49,782 nucleotides of DNA. Origin: Planctomycetota bacterium (GTDB lineage: Bacteria > Planctomycetota > PLA2 > JAEUHO01). The notes beneath the pieces are model-generated. The model was not told the DNA's origin. It was given only the letters and a program-made list of their open reading frames with translations, and made no database searches. Location: assembly GCA_028281445.1 (NCBI GenBank), contig JANQJW010000086.1, forward strand, positions 1-49,782, read 5' to 3'. The position numbers were made by a program, and so were the translations under genes. The first letter of the stretch is position 1; each line of letters starts with the position of its first letter. This document shows positions 24,551 through 33,473 of the stretch, one piece after another.

Positions 24551-24949
24551 CTACGAGCTTGCCCTGCGCCGCCGCGGCCACGCAGCGAGGGCTACGACGC
24601 ACGCCAGCACCGCGCCCACCAGGGCCGCTCGAAACCACCACGCGCGGGCGAGCAAGACGTTTTCGCCGGCGAGGCGGTCGACGGGCAGCAGCACGAGCGC
24701 TTCGTCCTCGGGCGGACGCACGAGCCGGTCGGAATCGAAGACGACCGCGCGCAGCCCGGGCGGGGGCTCGACGATGCCGTAGAGCTCTGCGACGCCGTCG
24801 CGCGAGTCCCACCCGGCGCTGCGCCACTCCGCCCGCTCCGCCGGGCTGCGCATGCGCGCGAGGATCGTGACCTCGACGCCGAACAGGAGGTCCACGACGC
24901 CGGCGACCGCAAGCGGCAGCAGGCCCGCTGCGATCGCGTAGCGCCGCAT
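24551..24949 (-). CDS. small membrane protein of unknown function
   Basis: 132 residues starting MRRYAIAAGLLPLAVAG. A membrane helix lies at each end (AIAAGLLPLAVAGVVDLLF and AALVGAVLACVVALAAW), with an extracytoplasmic loop between them and a basic C-terminus. The start lies 4 nt after the stop of the YceI-like gene upstream, so they share a transcript. No family is recognised. Confidence 0.6.
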   Translation of the reverse strand: MRRYAIAAGLLPLAVAGVVDLLFGVEVTILARMRSPAERAEWRSAGWDSRDGVAELYGIVEPPPGLRAVVFDSDRLVRPPEDEALVLLPVDRLAGENVLLARAWWFRAALVGAVLACVVALAAWPRRRRASS

Positions 24950-24953
24950 GGAA

Positions 24954-25631
24954 CTACTTCGTGATCACGCCCAGCAGGACGACGTCGACGTCCCAGCTCG
25001 CGGCCACGGCCGGTGTGCCGACCGCGGGGTTGACGATCTCGAAGTCCTTGAGCGCGATCGGGAAGCTGGCCTTGACGCGCACGACCTGGTCGCCGACGCG
25101 TGCCATCTCGCCGATGTAGCGCACGTTCGCGTAGAAGGTGACGGCCCTCGTGACACCCTTCATGGACCACGTACCCTCGACGCGCCAGACGGTCGGCTTC
25201 ACGCGCGTCATGGTCTTGCACGTGAGCACGAGGTCGGCCTGCTTCTCGACCTCGAGCCAGTTGTGGTTCTTGAGCTTCTTATCGCGGCCCTCGTGGCCCG
25301 TGCGCAGCGTGGCGATCGGCACGGTGAAGCTGCCGGTCGCGGTGTCCTTGTCCGTGACCTGAACGGAGCCGATCTTGCCGGGCGTGCCGTCGGTGAAGTC
25401 GACGAAGGCGATCTGGCGTTCGACCGAGTCGCCGATGCACATGACCGACTGCTTGCCGATCCACGGGAACCCGATCGAGCACTTGTCGTTGGGCAGCGGC
25501 TTCCCGCCTTCCATCGCGGCGATGGCCTTGGCGTCGTCCTCGGGACCGGCCTTGGCGTCCCCGCCGCAGCCGGCGAGCAACCCGACGCAGAGCACGAGAG
25601 TGAGAGAGGCAAACAGGCGCGAAGTGAACAT
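24954..25631 (-). CDS. YceI-like lipoprotein
   Basis: 225 residues from the ATG at 25631, which has GGAGGAG 3 nt upstream and a clear lipobox (LCVGLLAGC, Cys22). The rest fits the lipocalin-like YceI family: SFTVPIATLRTGHEGRDKKL and, after that, NHNWLEVEK and WSMKGVTRAVTFYANVRY. YceI proteins bind isoprenoid-type lipids or quinones in the periplasm. It lies directly upstream of the small membrane protein and next to the di-haem genes, so a link to quinone-dependent electron transfer is conceivable. Confidence 0.82.
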   Translation of the reverse strand: MFTSRLFASLTLVLCVGLLAGCGGDAKAGPEDDAKAIAAMEGGKPLPNDKCSIGFPWIGKQSVMCIGDSVERQIAFVDFTDGTPGKIGSVQVTDKDTATGSFTVPIATLRTGHEGRDKKLKNHNWLEVEKQADLVLTCKTMTRVKPTVWRVEGTWSMKGVTRAVTFYANVRYIGEMARVGDQVVRVKASFPIALKDFEIVNPAVGTPAVAASWDVDVVLLGVITK

Positions 25632-25683
25632 GGACTCCTCCGGGGCTAGGCGCAGGCGGGCAGGGTACCCGGGCACGGGAGGG

Positions 25684-28101
25684 TCAGCGGACGATCTGCT
25701 CGAGGAGACTGGTGGCCAGGCGACGGACGTCTTCGTCGGGATCGTCTCGCAAAGCGCGAATCTCCGGCACTGCGCGCCGGATGGGGAAGCCGTCGATGTC
25801 ATCCAACGACTTCAAGGCCGCGATGCGCGTCTGCACGTCGCCATCGCGAAGGCACGCTCGCAGCGCGGGCACGAACACGGGAGCCTGCATGGTCAGAGCG
25901 GCGGCCGCGCGCGCAGGCCCGGGACGACTCGCGCGGGCCCGGAGCGGGCCGTGCAGCCACGCTTCCTGCATCACGCGGCGCCCCAACGCCCACGCGACGC
26001 TCTCGCGCACGTCCTTGGCGCCGTGCGCAAGGCCATCGAGGAGGACCATCTGGATCTCCTGCGTCTTCTTGGGTGCGCGAGCAAGCACCGACAGGAGTCG
26101 CCCGCGAGCGTCCGGCGGAGTCCCCGGCAATGCGGCGAGGACCTGACGGGCCACCGATCCGCCTTGCTCGACCATCTGCGCCAGAGCCTCCACAAGCGGG
26201 TCAATCGACTTGTCGTAGTAGAAGGCCTTCTCGAGGCGCACGCAGCGGGCCTTCATCTCTGCGATCAGGGAAGGCGCGGCCGCCCAGCCCGGCCTGCCGA
26301 GTCGAACGAGGGCTTCGAGAGCGGTGGGCAGACAGTCGCGCTGCGGGTAGTCGCGCCCGCATGCGACCTTCACCAAGACGTGCACCACCTCGGGCGACGG
26401 ACGCTCGAGGAACCCGAGGAGCAGCACCGCCCGGCCCGCGGACTCCGTATTCGTCCGAATCAACCAGAGCAACCGATCGAGGTTTCGCACTACGGCCTCC
26501 GCACCGCACGCACGCAGCGCAGTGCAGGCGCGCAACCTCACGGTCGGGTCGTCACCGTGCAAGTGCGCTTCGAAGAGACCCTGCAGCAGGCTCAGGTCAG
26601 CCAGCTTCATGTTGACGGGCTCGACCTGGTTCATGGGGATCTCGTAGGTCGTTACGTGCTCGGCGGCTTCGCGAAGGACGACCGGGACCAGCGTCGGATC
26701 GGCGCGCATGGCCTCCTGCGCAGCCGCGACGCCCTCGGGCCCCGACTCCAGCAGGTCATCGATGCCCCTGCCACGGATGTGGTCATCGCGAGCGACCGTC
26801 GCCGCACGGGCAAGGTCCAGCCGCTCGCGCCGCGACGTCGCGAGCCGGCGAGCATGGTTGTATGCGGCCCAGTTGAGGCGCGGATCGTCGAGCGCTCGAT
26901 GCAAACCGGCCATGCCGCCGCGTACCCAGTACTGAAGTACGTCGACACTCCGCCGTTCCATGGGTTGGAGTTCGTGGGCGCAGCGGGCGAGGGCCGGCAG
27001 GGCCGCACGCGCGCGCGGGCCGAGCTTCCAGAGTGCGTGCTCGACGGTGTCCAGGCCGCCGGGCTCTTCGAGGCGCGCGAGCACGAGGTCTAGCACCGCG
27101 GGATCCGGCTCGAGCTGGGCGAGCACGCCGAGCGCGCGCGACACGTCCTCAGGAGAACCTGAGCGTGCAAGGCACGTGAGGTTCCCGCGCAGCGATTCGC
27201 GGTCGAAATCAAGGGAGGCTGCCAGGATGAGTGCGGTGCGCCGGATCGCCTCAGGCGCGTCGGGCTTCAGGGCTCTCTCGAGAATGGAGAGCCCGCCCGT
27301 GTCAAGGGCCGAAGAGAGCGAGAGTACGCGCTCCGACTGATACGCGGGTTCGCCCAGAAGGCCCTCGAGGCGCCGCAGGTAGACATGACCGCGCAGCACG
27401 TATTGCATGCGCACGCTCGACGGCAACTTGCACAGCGCGGCTCGGGCGCGTGCTCGATGGTCTGCTTCGCGTGAACAGGCGTCGTACAGCCACAACTGCG
27501 CGCCGCCCGTAGCCTCGCCGGCCGACCACAGCCATGACGGCTCCCTGCGAACCGCCGCCAACGCGTGCTCGATCGCGGCCAGAGCCATCCCCTCGTCCCA
27601 TGCGTGACGTCCCGAGCCCGTCTCCTGAATCCGCAGCGCCAGTCGCTCCGCCAGCGCCTCCAACGCGGGCAACGCTGACTCCGCCACCGGCCCCATGGAC
27701 GCCAATGCATGCGTGGCACCGATCCGCACGGAGAGAGACTGATCGTGCAGGAGGGCCACGAGTCTTGAGAGAGCGGCGATGCCCCGCGCGCCGGCGTGCT
27801 GGAGCGCAAACATGGCGTTGCGCCGGTCAGTCGAATCCTCCGAGTCGAGCAGGTCGATCAGCGCCGCGAGTTGAGCGCCGTCTGCGCGCGCGGCCGCTTT
27901 GCACGCTGCGTAGAACGCGGCGCTATCGCCGTACCGGATGCTGTCTATCCAAGTGGCCTCGGCGTCCTGCGATGCGAAGGACGAAGTGGTCTTGACCGCC
28001 GAGCCGCTGGGGGCCACGGCAGCCGGGGCAGAGACGCCGCACCCCGCAAGCGCGCAGAGGACCGAGAGCATCGCCGCCCGTAGCCACGCCGCGCACCGCA
28101 T
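25684..28101 (-). CDS. HEAT-repeat lipoprotein
   Basis: About 805 residues from the ATG at 28101. The signal peptide ends in a lipobox (LCALAGC, Cys21). The whole mature part is alpha-solenoid: repeated pairs of helices of the form LVALLHDQSLSVRIGATHALASMG, with further units near SVAWALGRRV and VQTRIAALKSLDDIDG at the C-terminus. HEAT proteins offer large binding surfaces for other proteins; no catalytic motif is seen. It stands upstream of the YceI-like gene with a 52-bp gap and diverges from valS. Confidence 0.82.
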   Translation of the reverse strand: MRCAAWLRAAMLSVLCALAGCGVSAPAAVAPSGSAVKTTSSFASQDAEATWIDSIRYGDSAAFYAACKAAARADGAQLAALIDLLDSEDSTDRRNAMFALQHAGARGIAALSRLVALLHDQSLSVRIGATHALASMGPVAESALPALEALAERLALRIQETGSGRHAWDEGMALAAIEHALAAVRREPSWLWSAGEATGGAQLWLYDACSREADHRARARAALCKLPSSVRMQYVLRGHVYLRRLEGLLGEPAYQSERVLSLSSALDTGGLSILERALKPDAPEAIRRTALILAASLDFDRESLRGNLTCLARSGSPEDVSRALGVLAQLEPDPAVLDLVLARLEEPGGLDTVEHALWKLGPRARAALPALARCAHELQPMERRSVDVLQYWVRGGMAGLHRALDDPRLNWAAYNHARRLATSRRERLDLARAATVARDDHIRGRGIDDLLESGPEGVAAAQEAMRADPTLVPVVLREAAEHVTTYEIPMNQVEPVNMKLADLSLLQGLFEAHLHGDDPTVRLRACTALRACGAEAVVRNLDRLLWLIRTNTESAGRAVLLLGFLERPSPEVVHVLVKVACGRDYPQRDCLPTALEALVRLGRPGWAAAPSLIAEMKARCVRLEKAFYYDKSIDPLVEALAQMVEQGGSVARQVLAALPGTPPDARGRLLSVLARAPKKTQEIQMVLLDGLAHGAKDVRESVAWALGRRVMQEAWLHGPLRARASRPGPARAAAALTMQAPVFVPALRACLRDGDVQTRIAALKSLDDIDGFPIRRAVPEIRALRDDPDEDVRRLATSLLEQIVR

Positions 28102-28257
28102 GGATGTCGTGGCGCAAACCGCGGGCCGCAGCCGCAGACAGGACGAGCACCGGCCGCCGGGGCGGGATCGCACGTTTCGTTCAGCCCGGGCTGGATGTTT
28201 CGTTCAACGCCGGGCACCGAATCGCCGGACCGGTGCGCCGGGCGTATGCTCCGGCCC

Positions 28258-30708
28258 ATGCTGGACGGGAAATACGACTTCAAGGCCATCGACACATGGG
28301 CCCAGGATCTGTGGGAGCGCCAGGGGACCCACCGCTTCGACGGAGACTCGGACAAGCCGGTCTACTCGATCGACACGCCGCCCCCCACCGTGTCGGGCTC
28401 GCTCCACATCGGGCACGTCTTCAGCTACACCCAGGCCGAGTGCATCGCGCGCTACCAGCGCATGCGCGGGATGAACGTCTTCTACCCCTTCGGCTTCGAC
28501 GACAACGGCCTGCCCACCGAGCGGCTCACCGAGAAGGACCACGGCGTGCTCGGCCGCGAGATGCCGCGGGACGAGTTCGTGAAGCTCTGCCGCGAGACCA
28601 GCGCCAAGTACAAGCAGGAGTTCGAAGCGCTCTGGCGCAGCATCGGCATCTCCGCCGACTGGACCCTGCTCTACTCCACCATCGACGAACGCGCGATCCG
28701 GATTTCGCAGCGCGGCTTCCTCGACGCACTCGCCAAGGACGAGGTCTACCTGCACACCAGCCCGACGCTCTGGGACACGGAAACCCAGACCGCCGTGGCG
28801 CAGGCCGAGCTCGAGTCCAAGGACAAGCGCACGAAGATGAACGACCTGCGCTTCGACCTGGTCGACGGCGGCGACATCACGATCGCAACCACGCGGCCGG
28901 AGCTGCTGCCCGCCTGCGTAGCGATCTTCATCCACCCGGATCACCCGCAGGCCGGCGAGCTCCTCGGCAAGCGCGCCAAGGTGCCGCTGCAGGATCACGA
29001 CGTCGAGATCCTGGCCGACGACAAGGTGGATCCCGAGAAGGGCACCGGCATCGTGATGTGCTGCACGTTCGGCGACAAGACGGACGTGGAGTGGTACCAG
29101 AAGCACAAGCTCGACCTCCGCCAGGCGATCGGCCGCGAGGGCAAGATGGCCGACATCGCCGGGCCCGAGGCGGGGCTCTACGCGAACCAGGCACGCCGCG
29201 CGATCCTCGAGCGCCTGCATGAGTCCGGTCACCTGCTCAAGCAGGAGGACATCGAGAACGTGGTCAACGTCTTCGAGAAGACGGGCCGCGAGATCGAGTT
29301 CCTGCCGACACGCCAGTGGTTCATCAAGGTGCTCGACAAGAAGGAGAAGCTCGTCGAGCTGGGCGAGAAGATCCGCTGGTACCCGGACCACATGGGCAAG
29401 CGCTACCGCAACTGGGTCGAAGGCCTCGACTGGGACTGGTGCATCTCGCGCCAGCGCTTCTTCGGCGTGCCCTTCCCGGTTTGGTTCTGCGAAGGCTGCG
29501 ACCACGTCTTCACCGCGCCCGAAGAGTGGCTGCCGGTGCTCGAGCACAGCAACCACGAAGTCAAGGAGACGTGCTCCGAGTGCGGCGGCACCGAGTGGCG
29601 GCCCGAGACCGACGTGATGGACACGTGGGCGACGTCGAGCGAGACGCCCGAGATCAACCACCGCTGGGGCGAGGCGGACGCGGAAGAGCACCGCCGCTGC
29701 CCGCTGCCGATGTCCATGCGCCCGCAGGCGCACGACATCATCCGGACGTGGGCCTTCTACACGATCGTGAAGTCCTGGATCCACTTCCAGGACGTGCCGT
29801 GGCGCGAGGCGATGGTCTCGGGCCACGTCCAGGCGCCCGGCAAGGTGAAGATCAGCAAGTCGAAGGGCAACGCGCCCGCCGACCCGCGCGACATGATCAC
29901 GGAGCACGGCGCGGACGCCACGCGCTACTGGGCGCTGTCCGCGACGCTGGGCAACGACTACCTCTACAACGAAGAGGACTTCAAGCAGGGCCGCCGGCTG
30001 TGCGTGAAGCTCTGGAACGCAGCGCGGCTCGCGCGCGGCCATCTCGCCGACTTCGACCGCAGCGCGGTGACCGCCGATCCGCGTCCGATCGACACCGCGA
30101 TCCGTGCGCGGCTGGCCGACACCGTGCGCATCGCGGGCACCGACCTCGACCGCTTCGAGTTCGGACACGCCAAGCAGGCGATCGAACGGTTCTTCTGGAA
30201 CGACCTCTGCGACAACTACCTCGAGATGATCAAGAACCGTCTGTATGACGATTCGCCTGATGGCGCGGACGCACGAGAAGCGGCACGTGCCGGTCTGTAC
30301 GACGTGCTGAACGGCGTGGTGCGCCTGCTCGCGCCCTTCGTGCCGCACGTCACCGAGGTGGTCTTTCAGGATCTGTTCGCCGCCGCCGACGACGCCGACG
30401 CCATCGGCCTCGCGGCCTGGCCTGCCGCCGAGCCGCCGCCCGGCTCGGAGGAAGCGCAGCACGACTGGGACGCGGCCATCGCCGTGCTCACGACCGTGCG
30501 CCGCTGGCGCTCGGAAGAGAAGCTCTCGCCCGGCAAGCCGCTCTCGCGCGTGGCGGTGCGCATCGCACCAGACATCGCCGACCGCCTGCCGCGGGTCCAG
30601 GACGACGTCCGCGCGGCCGGTCGCATGGAGCTGCTCGACGTCGCGCCGGACAGCGCGCTGGAGAAGGGCGACGTGCAGCTCGACGCCGCCGAGCTGCCGT
30701 CCGCTTAG
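28258..30708 (+). CDS. valS: valyl-tRNA synthetase, archaeal-like form
   Basis: 816 residues from the ATG at 28258. Class I signature sequences are present: HIGH at 50-53 within PPPTVSGSLHIGHVFSYTQ, and KISKS at 531-535. An editing domain lies between (ATTRPELLPACVA), as does the conserved DVMDTWATSS. It is shorter than the usual bacterial enzyme (about 880-950 residues): the C-terminal coiled coil is absent, and the active-site wording resembles archaeal-type ValRS found in some bacteria. The product charges tRNA-Val in the cytoplasm. TATGCT ends 7 nt before the ATG, with no ribosome site, so the message is probably leaderless. The stop overlaps the convergent lipoprotein gene. Confidence 0.93.
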   Translation: MLDGKYDFKAIDTWAQDLWERQGTHRFDGDSDKPVYSIDTPPPTVSGSLHIGHVFSYTQAECIARYQRMRGMNVFYPFGFDDNGLPTERLTEKDHGVLGREMPRDEFVKLCRETSAKYKQEFEALWRSIGISADWTLLYSTIDERAIRISQRGFLDALAKDEVYLHTSPTLWDTETQTAVAQAELESKDKRTKMNDLRFDLVDGGDITIATTRPELLPACVAIFIHPDHPQAGELLGKRAKVPLQDHDVEILADDKVDPEKGTGIVMCCTFGDKTDVEWYQKHKLDLRQAIGREGKMADIAGPEAGLYANQARRAILERLHESGHLLKQEDIENVVNVFEKTGREIEFLPTRQWFIKVLDKKEKLVELGEKIRWYPDHMGKRYRNWVEGLDWDWCISRQRFFGVPFPVWFCEGCDHVFTAPEEWLPVLEHSNHEVKETCSECGGTEWRPETDVMDTWATSSETPEINHRWGEADAEEHRRCPLPMSMRPQAHDIIRTWAFYTIVKSWIHFQDVPWREAMVSGHVQAPGKVKISKSKGNAPADPRDMITEHGADATRYWALSATLGNDYLYNEEDFKQGRRLCVKLWNAARLARGHLADFDRSAVTADPRPIDTAIRARLADTVRIAGTDLDRFEFGHAKQAIERFFWNDLCDNYLEMIKNRLYDDSPDGADAREAARAGLYDVLNGVVRLLAPFVPHVTEVVFQDLFAAADDADAIGLAAWPAAEPPPGSEEAQHDWDAAIAVLTTVRRWRSEEKLSPGKPLSRVAVRIAPDIADRLPRVQDDVRAAGRMELLDVAPDSALEKGDVQLDAAELPSA

Positions 30709-31805
30709 CGGATCAGGATCTGGATCGTCGGCAGGCCGGCCGCTCCGCCCGTAGTCGTACCGGCAACAGCCGCGTACCGGCCGCTGGGCGATACGCCGCC
30801 CAGGAGCACGCCGGCCCCGATAGCCAACGCGCCGTTCGCGGCAACCCCGTAGGTGGTCGTGTTCGGGGCGGAGGGCACGACGACGCCATCCGAGTTCGTC
30901 GTGCGCGCGCCGCGCATCAGCATGCCGACGCCGTCGGCCGTCTCCATGCCCTGGACCGTGATGTAGCGCGGCGGCGGCGTGTTGCTCGCGAGTAGGGCCA
31001 GCGTGTGATACGCGCCGGAGAGCAGGGCGGCGGATCCGCCAAGGGTCGCTCTGATGAACACGAAGATGCCCTGGCCGTTAAAGGCCTCGTCGACGCCGGA
31101 GAACACAGCGATCTCGCCGTCGGGGCTGATCCCTCCGCGGAAGAGGCGGCCCGCGAACATCCATGTCGCGGCGCCGTCGGGTTCGACGGTGTAGGGCTCT
31201 CCGGGCACCGGCGGCCCGGGGGGCGTGATGGCGCCGTTCTGGTTGGCACCCAGCGAGAGCCCCGTCGTGTTGCCGCCGCCGTCGAACGTCGCCGTGCCGC
31301 CGTAGTACGCGATCTCGTTCGTGCCATTCCAGAGGAAGCCGACCGCGTGGTAGCCGCCGTTCAGGCTTGCCAGGCTGAAGCCCGTCGCCTTCTTGAGCAG
31401 GACGGCGAAGGTCGGAAGGTTGCCGCCCGCGCTGGCGGCAAGCACCGCGACCGCGCCGTCTGCAGAGATGCCGCCCTGAGGCGTCCCCACGGTGTTGAGT
31501 CCGAGCGTGTTGCCAGGCCCCACCCCGTAGGTGTATGGCGTGAAGGCCGGGCTCGACACGACACCGCTCCGGTTCTGCCGGATCGCGGCCGCGGTGACCA
31601 TGCCCATGCCGTTCGGTGAGACGGTCCCCCACTGCGCCGTAGCCTGGGGCCCCGTGACGTTGCCGCTCCAGGCCTGCCAGCAGTAGGTGCCGGAGAAGAG
31701 GTCGCCCGTCATGGTGGTGCCGTCGCCGTTGCCACAACCCCCTGTGGTGAAGACGAGAGCGCTGCCCACCAGGAACGCCAACCACGCGAATGCCGCTTTG
31801 CGCAC
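30705..31805 (-). CDS. secreted lipoprotein with internal GG(I/V)SP(D/S)G repeats
   Basis: 366 residues from the GTG at 31805, which is preceded by GGAGGT at 5 nt; a long frame continues upstream antisense to purF but is not coding. The signal peptide has a lipobox-like TGGC (Cys24). The mature part is rich in Gly, Ala, Thr and Asn. A unit of about 80-100 residues recurs, with the landmarks QGGISADGAVAVLAAS, RGGISPDGEIAVFSG and LGGVSPSGRYAAVAG, suggesting a repeated beta-structure such as a propeller. No known family is recognised. Surface location is likely. Confidence 0.75.
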   Translation of the reverse strand: MRKAAFAWLAFLVGSALVFTTGGCGNGDGTTMTGDLFSGTYCWQAWSGNVTGPQATAQWGTVSPNGMGMVTAAAIRQNRSGVVSSPAFTPYTYGVGPGNTLGLNTVGTPQGGISADGAVAVLAASAGGNLPTFAVLLKKATGFSLASLNGGYHAVGFLWNGTNEIAYYGGTATFDGGGNTTGLSLGANQNGAITPPGPPVPGEPYTVEPDGAATWMFAGRLFRGGISPDGEIAVFSGVDEAFNGQGIFVFIRATLGGSAALLSGAYHTLALLASNTPPPRYITVQGMETADGVGMLMRGARTTNSDGVVVPSAPNTTTYGVAANGALAIGAGVLLGGVSPSGRYAAVAGTTTGGAAGLPTIQILIR

Positions 31806-31973
31806 GATCACCTCCACCGTCGATGGTAGGTCTTCGGCTCCGGGATTCCGAGGGTGCGCGTCCGGCCCCTGCGGGGTCGGGCGATTTCGTCCTCGCGCCC
31901 GGTGCGTCCGGCCGCAGCACCGGGAGCCCCCCCGCGTACACTCACGGCCCACCCTCGGAGCGTGCGACCAGAT

Positions 31974-33470
31974 ATGTGCGGCTTCATCGGTCTCTACACG
32001 GGCCCCGGCGCGGCCTTCGAAGCAGCAGACGGCATGCTCGTCCTGCAGCACCGCGGCCAGGATGCCTGCGGCATCACGACCTTCGCGGCGGACTCGTTCC
32101 GCACCCACCGGGGCGCCGGCCTCGTCCAGCAGGTCTTCACACCGGAGCGCCTCGCGGCGCTGCCCGGCAAGGTGGCAATCGGCCACACGCGCTATCCGAC
32201 GGTCGGCGGCGGCACGGAAGACGACGCGCAGCCGCTCTACACGAACCACCCGTACGGCATCGCGATGGCCCACAACGGGAACGTGACGAACTACCTCGAC
32301 CTCAAGAAGGAGCTCTCCGAGAAGGACGACCGCCGGCTCGGAACCGACTGCGACGTCGAAGCGATCCTCAACGTCTTCGCGGCAGCGCTCGCCGATCGCC
32401 GCGGGGCCAAGTGGCCCGACTGGCCGGAGGCCGTCTTCGCGTCGATGAAGGTCGTCTTCGAGCGGGTGCGCGGTTCGTACAGCGGCGTCGCGCTGATCGG
32501 CGGCAAGGGCCTCGTTGCCTTCCGCGATCCGTTCGGCATCAAGCCCGCGGTCCTCGGACGCCGTCGCAACGGCCGCAAGTGGGACTACTGCATCTGCAGC
32601 GAGAGCGCGACGCTCAACGTGCTCGGATTCGACGTCGTCGGCGACATGGACCCCGGCGAGGTCCTGATCATCGACCCGCAAGGCAAGGTCCACCGCCGGG
32701 TCGTTCACGGCCGCGGCACGAAGCAGCATCGCCCCTGCATCTTCGAGTTCGTCTACTTCGCGCGACCCGACAGCGTGATGGACGACATCTCCGTCTACAA
32801 GTCGCGCATCCGCCTCGGCGAGGCGCTGGCCCACCGCATCCGCTCGCGCCGCATCAAGCCCGATGTCGTCGTGCCGGTGCCGGACTCCTCGCGGCCCGCG
32901 GCGCTCGAGTGCGCCCGCGTGCTCGAGGTCCGCTATCGCGAGGGGCTGCTCAAGAACCGCTACGTGGGCCGCACCTTCATCATGCCCGACCAAGAGAACC
33001 GCGCGCGCAACGTGAAGCACAAGCTCACGACGCTGCCGATGGAGCTCGAGGGCAAGAAAGTCCTGCTGGTAGACGACTCCGTCGTCCGCGGCACGACGAT
33101 GAAGTCCGTCGTCCAGATGGTGCGCGACGCCGGTGCGGAGGCCGTCTACATCGGCGTGGCCTCGCCCAAGATCAAGTTCCCCTGTGTCTACGGCATCGAC
33201 ATGCAGCGCCGCAGCGAGTTCGTCGCGCGCAACAACCGGAGCGACGAGGCAATCGCCCAGCGCATCGGTGCCGACGCCATCGTCTACATGGCCATCGACG
33301 AGCTGGTGAAGGCCGTCAAGGGTCCAACGGATCGCGTGACGCGCTTCTGCCACGCGTGCATGGACGGCACGTATCCCACCGGCGACGTGACGCCCAAGGT
33401 GCTCAAGACGATCGAGTCGGAGCGCAACCGGGCCGCGCGCGACGCGGCCGAGCTCGCCAAGAGCTCCTAG
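31974..33470 (+). CDS. purF: amidophosphoribosyltransferase
   Basis: Catalyses the first committed step of purine synthesis, PRPP plus glutamine to phosphoribosylamine. 498 residues from the ATG at 31974. The N-terminal nucleophile amidotransferase Cys is residue 2 (MCGFIGLY), with no propeptide, and the glutamine domain shows LQHRGQDACGI and HNGNVTNY. The phosphoribosyltransferase domain carries VLLVDDSVVRGTT. Cysteines FCHAC near the C-terminus could belong to a metal site, but this is unproven. It lies far from guaBA, so it is a separate transcription unit. TACACT about 30 nt upstream could be a -10 box. The stop is 3 nt from the convergent SET-domain gene. Confidence 0.95.
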   Translation: MCGFIGLYTGPGAAFEAADGMLVLQHRGQDACGITTFAADSFRTHRGAGLVQQVFTPERLAALPGKVAIGHTRYPTVGGGTEDDAQPLYTNHPYGIAMAHNGNVTNYLDLKKELSEKDDRRLGTDCDVEAILNVFAAALADRRGAKWPDWPEAVFASMKVVFERVRGSYSGVALIGGKGLVAFRDPFGIKPAVLGRRRNGRKWDYCICSESATLNVLGFDVVGDMDPGEVLIIDPQGKVHRRVVHGRGTKQHRPCIFEFVYFARPDSVMDDISVYKSRIRLGEALAHRIRSRRIKPDVVVPVPDSSRPAALECARVLEVRYREGLLKNRYVGRTFIMPDQENRARNVKHKLTTLPMELEGKKVLLVDDSVVRGTTMKSVVQMVRDAGAEAVYIGVASPKIKFPCVYGIDMQRRSEFVARNNRSDEAIAQRIGADAIVYMAIDELVKAVKGPTDRVTRFCHACMDGTYPTGDVTPKVLKTIESERNRAARDAAELAKSS

Positions 33471-33473
33471 TCG

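Noticed and set aside
28204..30462. 752-codon frame on the minus strand opposite valS
   Set aside because: Antisense shadow of valS, with no ribosome site or family resemblance.
31806..31973. Possible purine riboswitch or leader structure before purF (the guaB leader was also considered)
   Set aside because: No conserved purine aptamer pattern is seen, and guaB has no leader at all.
31806..33353. Upstream extension of the lipoprotein frame across purF
   Set aside because: The extension is antisense to purF. The signal peptide, lipobox and ribosome site place the start at 31805.
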